Shown in pieces: positions 5,627 to 6,010 of a DNA stretch of 6,010 nt. The stretch is from Cyclobacteriaceae bacterium (GTDB taxonomy: Bacteria > Bacteroidota > Bacteroidia > Cytophagales > Cyclobacteriaceae): NCBI GenBank assembly GCA_025363495.1, contig JANYDR010000107.1, positions 1 through 6,010 on the forward strand, written 5' to 3'. The first letter of the stretch is position 1. Each line of letters starts with the position of its first letter. A model generated the notes under the pieces. That model ran no database searches, was not told the origin of the DNA, and was given only the letters and a program-made list of their open reading frames with translations. Position numbers and translations under genes: made by a program.

Positions 5627-6010
5627 CTACTTGGCGCTCTGAACTTCAATCAATCCCCGCACCGACCTGTCAAGGATTTCAAAAACTTCTTGAAAATCTT
5701 TTTCACTACCATGATACGGATCCGGAACATCGTCGCCAGGGTTAACTGAATCGAATGTCCGCATGAGCTTTATTTTATTTATATACGTATCGGCACCTGG
5801 CAAGCGAAGTATATTATTCAAATTGCTTTTATCCATCGGTAAGATCAAATCAAAATTCTCAAAATCTGTAATAGAGAATTGACGGCCTACATGATCTATA
5901 GACACTCCGTTTTTCAACGCATTCCTGATGGTACGGGGATCAGGAGTATCACCTATATGATAATTGGCCGTGCCACAGGAGGCGGTCTGAAAATTCGACT
6001 GTAAGTTCAT
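5627..6010 (-). CDS. Low-molecular-weight protein-tyrosine phosphatase, C-terminal part (5' end beyond right edge)
   Basis: The frame is open to the right edge. The Met at 6008-6010 is internal by comparison with the family, since the following SCGTANYHIGDTPDPRTI (11-28) normally comes about 35-40 residues after the start. Visible family marks are that segment, DLILPMDKSN (54-63) and the general-acid loop VPDPYHG (95-101) with catalytic Asp97. The C-terminal helix EVFEILDRSVRGLIE (108-122) follows. The nucleophile loop CxGNxCRS lies outside the window, so activity cannot be confirmed; a full protein would be about 160 residues. Such enzymes dephosphorylate phosphotyrosine in proteins and in bacteria often oppose tyrosine kinases that control polysaccharide export, but no such gene is in view. 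It converges on aspartate kinase with 64 bp between stops. Confidence 0.9.
   Translation of the reverse strand: MNLQSNFQTASCGTANYHIGDTPDPRTIRNALKNGVSIDHVGRQFSITDFENFDLILPMDKSNLNNILRLPGADTYINKIKLMRTFDSVNPGDDVPDPYHGSEKDFQEVFEILDRSVRGLIEVQSAK

Noticed and set aside
1..6010. A novel defence or mobile system
   Set aside because: Every gene but the DUF5606-type one belongs to a recognisable housekeeping or envelope family; no transposase, nuclease, reverse transcriptase, toxin-antitoxin pair or CRISPR repeats are seen on either strand.

Overview
The window looks like chromosomal DNA of a Bacteroidota bacterium, most likely of the Cytophagales or a related group. Three things point there. There is a PorT-type outer-membrane protein of the type IX secretion/gliding system next to a menaquinone methyltransferase. 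There is a DUF5606-type protein, a family I know only from this phylum. Several intergenic gaps carry the phylum's promoter element TAnnTTTG, once with a correctly spaced TTG. Base composition is moderately AT-rich and even, and I see no transposase, integrase, tRNA, rRNA or CRISPR array.

Layout from left to right. Positions 1-1723 hold a leftward operon read from the right: ubiE (menaquinone methyltransferase), porT-like (signal peptide plus predicted beta-barrel, overlapping the end of ubiE by 52 bp) and the first 94 codons of an SDR-family oxidoreductase that runs off the left edge. A 199-bp divergent gap (1724-1922) separates ubiE from rightward engB/ysxC, a ribosome-assembly GTPase (1923-2528). 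Another 199-bp gap (2529-2727) contains a ~100-bp interspersed-repeat-like inverted repeat built from ATCTGCG/ATCTGTGGG units, followed by a promoter-like box and the small DUF5606 gene (2728-3153). This converges, with only 29 bp between stops, on leftward fbp (class I fructose-1,6-bisphosphatase, 3183-4169). fbp has the best promoter in the window (4199-4228) and is divergent from rightward aspartate kinase (4321-5562). The right edge holds the 3' part of a leftward low-molecular-weight protein-tyrosine phosphatase (5627-6010), whose catalytic P-loop lies outside the window.

The genes are mainly housekeeping: respiratory quinone synthesis, large-subunit assembly, gluconeogenesis and entry to the aspartate amino-acid pathway. 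porT adds an outer-membrane secretion component. I found no convincing new multi-gene system. The points most worth a second look are the inverted repeat between engB and the DUF5606 gene, the 52-bp ubiE/porT overlap, the almost leaderless engB, paired repeats in the ubiE-engB gap, and a 23-codon reading frame whose stop overlaps the aspartate kinase start.
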